Positions 12,807 through 13,831 of a DNA stretch of 13,831 nucleotides are shown here, piece after piece. The notes beneath the pieces were generated by a model that was not told the DNA's origin, searched no databases, and saw only the letters and a program-made list of their open reading frames with translations. The DNA lies in contig CAZEMM010000056.1 in assembly GCA_964513445.1 (NCBI GenBank), positions 1-13,831 of the forward strand, given 5' to 3'. The stretch is from Butyricicoccus_A sp964513445 (lineage in GTDB: Bacteria > Bacillota > Clostridia > Oscillospirales > Butyricicoccaceae). The translations under genes were made by a program, and so were the position numbers. Every line of letters begins with the position of its first letter. Position 1 is the first letter of the stretch.

Positions 12807-13769
12807 TTAGTTACAGATTACATGATTTTTCATATGAATGGCTTCTTTGGCTTTTGTAACCATTTGAGCAGGTGTAAGACCGTAAGCGGATAGAACGTCA
12901 GAAGCCTTGCCGCTATGGCCGAACACATCGTTTACACCATGCCTGATAATGGGTACAGGACAGTTTTCTGCACAAAATTCGGCAACTGCAGCGCCTAGTC
13001 CGCCAATGATATTGTGTTCCTCAGAGGTCACGATTGCGCCAGTCTCCAAAGCAGCTGTTTGAATAATATCAGTATCTAGAGGTTTGATGGTATGCATGTC
13101 GATGACACGGGCAGAAATGTTTTGTTCTTCCAGCAACTGTGCGGCTTGCAGGGCAATCTGCACCATCATGCCGTTGGCGATGAGAGTCACATCATTCCCT
13201 TCGCGCAGCATACACCCCTTGCCCAACTCAAAGGAATAATTTGGAATGGAATCAGTGACCGTTTCCACCGCCAATCTGCCTAGCCGCATATAGGCGGGGC
13301 CGTTATATTGGATCAGCGCTTCAACGGCCTGACGCATTTCATGTGCATCGCATGGACAAAGTACCGTCATTCCCGGAATGACTCGCATGAGGGCAAAATC
13401 TTCGATGCATTGATGGGTGGCGCCGTCTTCACCAACGGAGAGCCCGCCGTGCGAACCGATGATTTTTACGTTCATGTCGGGGTATGCGATGGAATTGCGT
13501 ATCTGTTCCCAAGAGCGTCCGGCAGCAAACATGGCGAATGTATGTGTAAAGGGCATAAAGCCACAAGTCGCAAGTCCTGCTGCTACGCCCTGCATATTGG
13601 CCTCAGATATTCCCATGTCAAAGTACCGATCTGGATGTGCCTCACAAAAAAATTTACTCATGGTGGCACCAGCCAGATCTGCGTCAAGGCAAACGATCTC
13701 AGGATATTGACTTCCCAACGCAGCAATTGTATGGCCATATGCCATTCTGGTTGCAATTTTCTCAGCCAT
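12807..13769 (-). CDS. Transketolase, C-terminal subunit (split type)
   Basis: This 320-residue protein corresponds to the pyrimidine-binding plus C-terminal domains of transketolase, the second half of the one-chain enzyme. Visible hallmarks are GHTIAALG near the start, YFDMGISEANM with the thiamine-diphosphate-activating Glu56, GSHGGLSVGEDGATHQ (residues 105-120), and the C-terminal domain beginning near residue 190. It would pair with an N-terminal, diphosphate-binding subunit to move two-carbon units in the pentose phosphate pathway. The partner would normally be immediately upstream, here beyond the right edge. GGGAGG lies 9 bases before the ATG. By eye its codons are more AT-rich than the nearby genes. 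A related 1-deoxyxylulose-phosphate synthase-like or specialised sugar-pathway role is an alternative. No clear terminator is seen in 12717-12806. Confidence 0.88.
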   Translation of the reverse strand: MAEKIATRMAYGHTIAALGSQYPEIVCLDADLAGATMSKFFCEAHPDRYFDMGISEANMQGVAAGLATCGFMPFTHTFAMFAAGRSWEQIRNSIAYPDMNVKIIGSHGGLSVGEDGATHQCIEDFALMRVIPGMTVLCPCDAHEMRQAVEALIQYNGPAYMRLGRLAVETVTDSIPNYSFELGKGCMLREGNDVTLIANGMMVQIALQAAQLLEEQNISARVIDMHTIKPLDTDIIQTAALETGAIVTSEEHNIIGGLGAAVAEFCAENCPVPIIRHGVNDVFGHSGKASDVLSAYGLTPAQMVTKAKEAIHMKNHVICN

Positions 13770-13831
13770 TTATCACGACCTCCCTAAATATTTTTGTGGA
13801 TTAGTACCAAATCTCACTCAGTTTTAGCAGT
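13770..13831 (-). other. Window edge upstream of the transketolase subunit
   Basis: These 62 bases hold the ribosome-binding site (GGGAGG on the minus strand) and, further up, two minus-strand frames open to the edge that end at 13801 and 13814. Either could be the last few codons of the expected transketolase N-terminal subunit, but so few residues cannot identify it. No promoter is obvious. Confidence 0.35.

Noticed and set aside
1..13831. CRISPR array, transposon, prophage or defence system
   Set aside because: No regularly spaced repeats, transposase, integrase, phage structural genes or recognisable defence domains were seen on either strand.

Overview
The window looks like chromosomal DNA of an anaerobic, spore-forming member of the class Clostridia, probably in or near the Oscillospirales. 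Four things point there. It has a SCIFF peptide gene with its radical-SAM maturase, a near-universal marker of Clostridia. It has an oxygen-sensitive class III ribonucleotide reductase with its activase under a paired NrdR operator. Its transketolase appears to be of the split-subunit type. A short membrane protein resembles sporulation protein SpoIIM. GC is moderate (roughly half to mid-50s percent by eye), with AT-rich intergenic regions. I see no rRNA, tRNA, CRISPR array, insertion sequence or prophage gene.

Layout, plus strand 1-2880: a LacX-like aldose 1-epimerase with its own promoter and terminator, then a single-gene assimilatory-type siroheme nitrite/sulfite reductase behind an AT-rich regulatory region. 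Minus strand 2956-4186: a two-gene unit, a YbhB/YbcL (PEBP) protein followed by a chloramphenicol-acetyltransferase-like enzyme.

Plus strand 4216-8048: a strong promoter drives yajC, a four-helix TIGR04086-type membrane protein, the SCIFF precursor scfA and the maturase scfB. A perfect 22-bp palindrome lies just before scfA and a terminator-like hairpin lies just after it, so the small peptide mRNA is bracketed by stem-loops. ScfB would bind the ScfA leader through its N-terminal domain and install thioether cross-links in the Cys-rich core. A second promoter follows scfB. It has a leader of about 140 nt that can fold as a multi-branched RNA, followed by a ProC-like protein lacking the dimerisation domain and by a SpoIIM-like membrane protein. 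A decayed PadR-family regulator fragment closes this side.

Minus strand 8271-13769: nrdD-nrdG (NrdG activates NrdD by forming the glycyl radical) reads from a promoter whose -35 and -10 are each covered by one NrdR box, 32 bp centre to centre. Upstream is a separately transcribed DUF815-type AAA+ ATPase whose ribosome-binding site sits in the loop of a 5'-terminal hairpin. The last gene is the C-terminal subunit of a split transketolase; its expected N-terminal partner would lie just beyond the right edge.

The most unusual items are the structured leader before the truncated ProC-like gene, the hairpin bracketing of scfA, the SD-hairpin of the DUF815 gene and the fully overlapping NrdR operator pair. 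All functions are inferred from sequence patterns recalled from known families; no database search was run.
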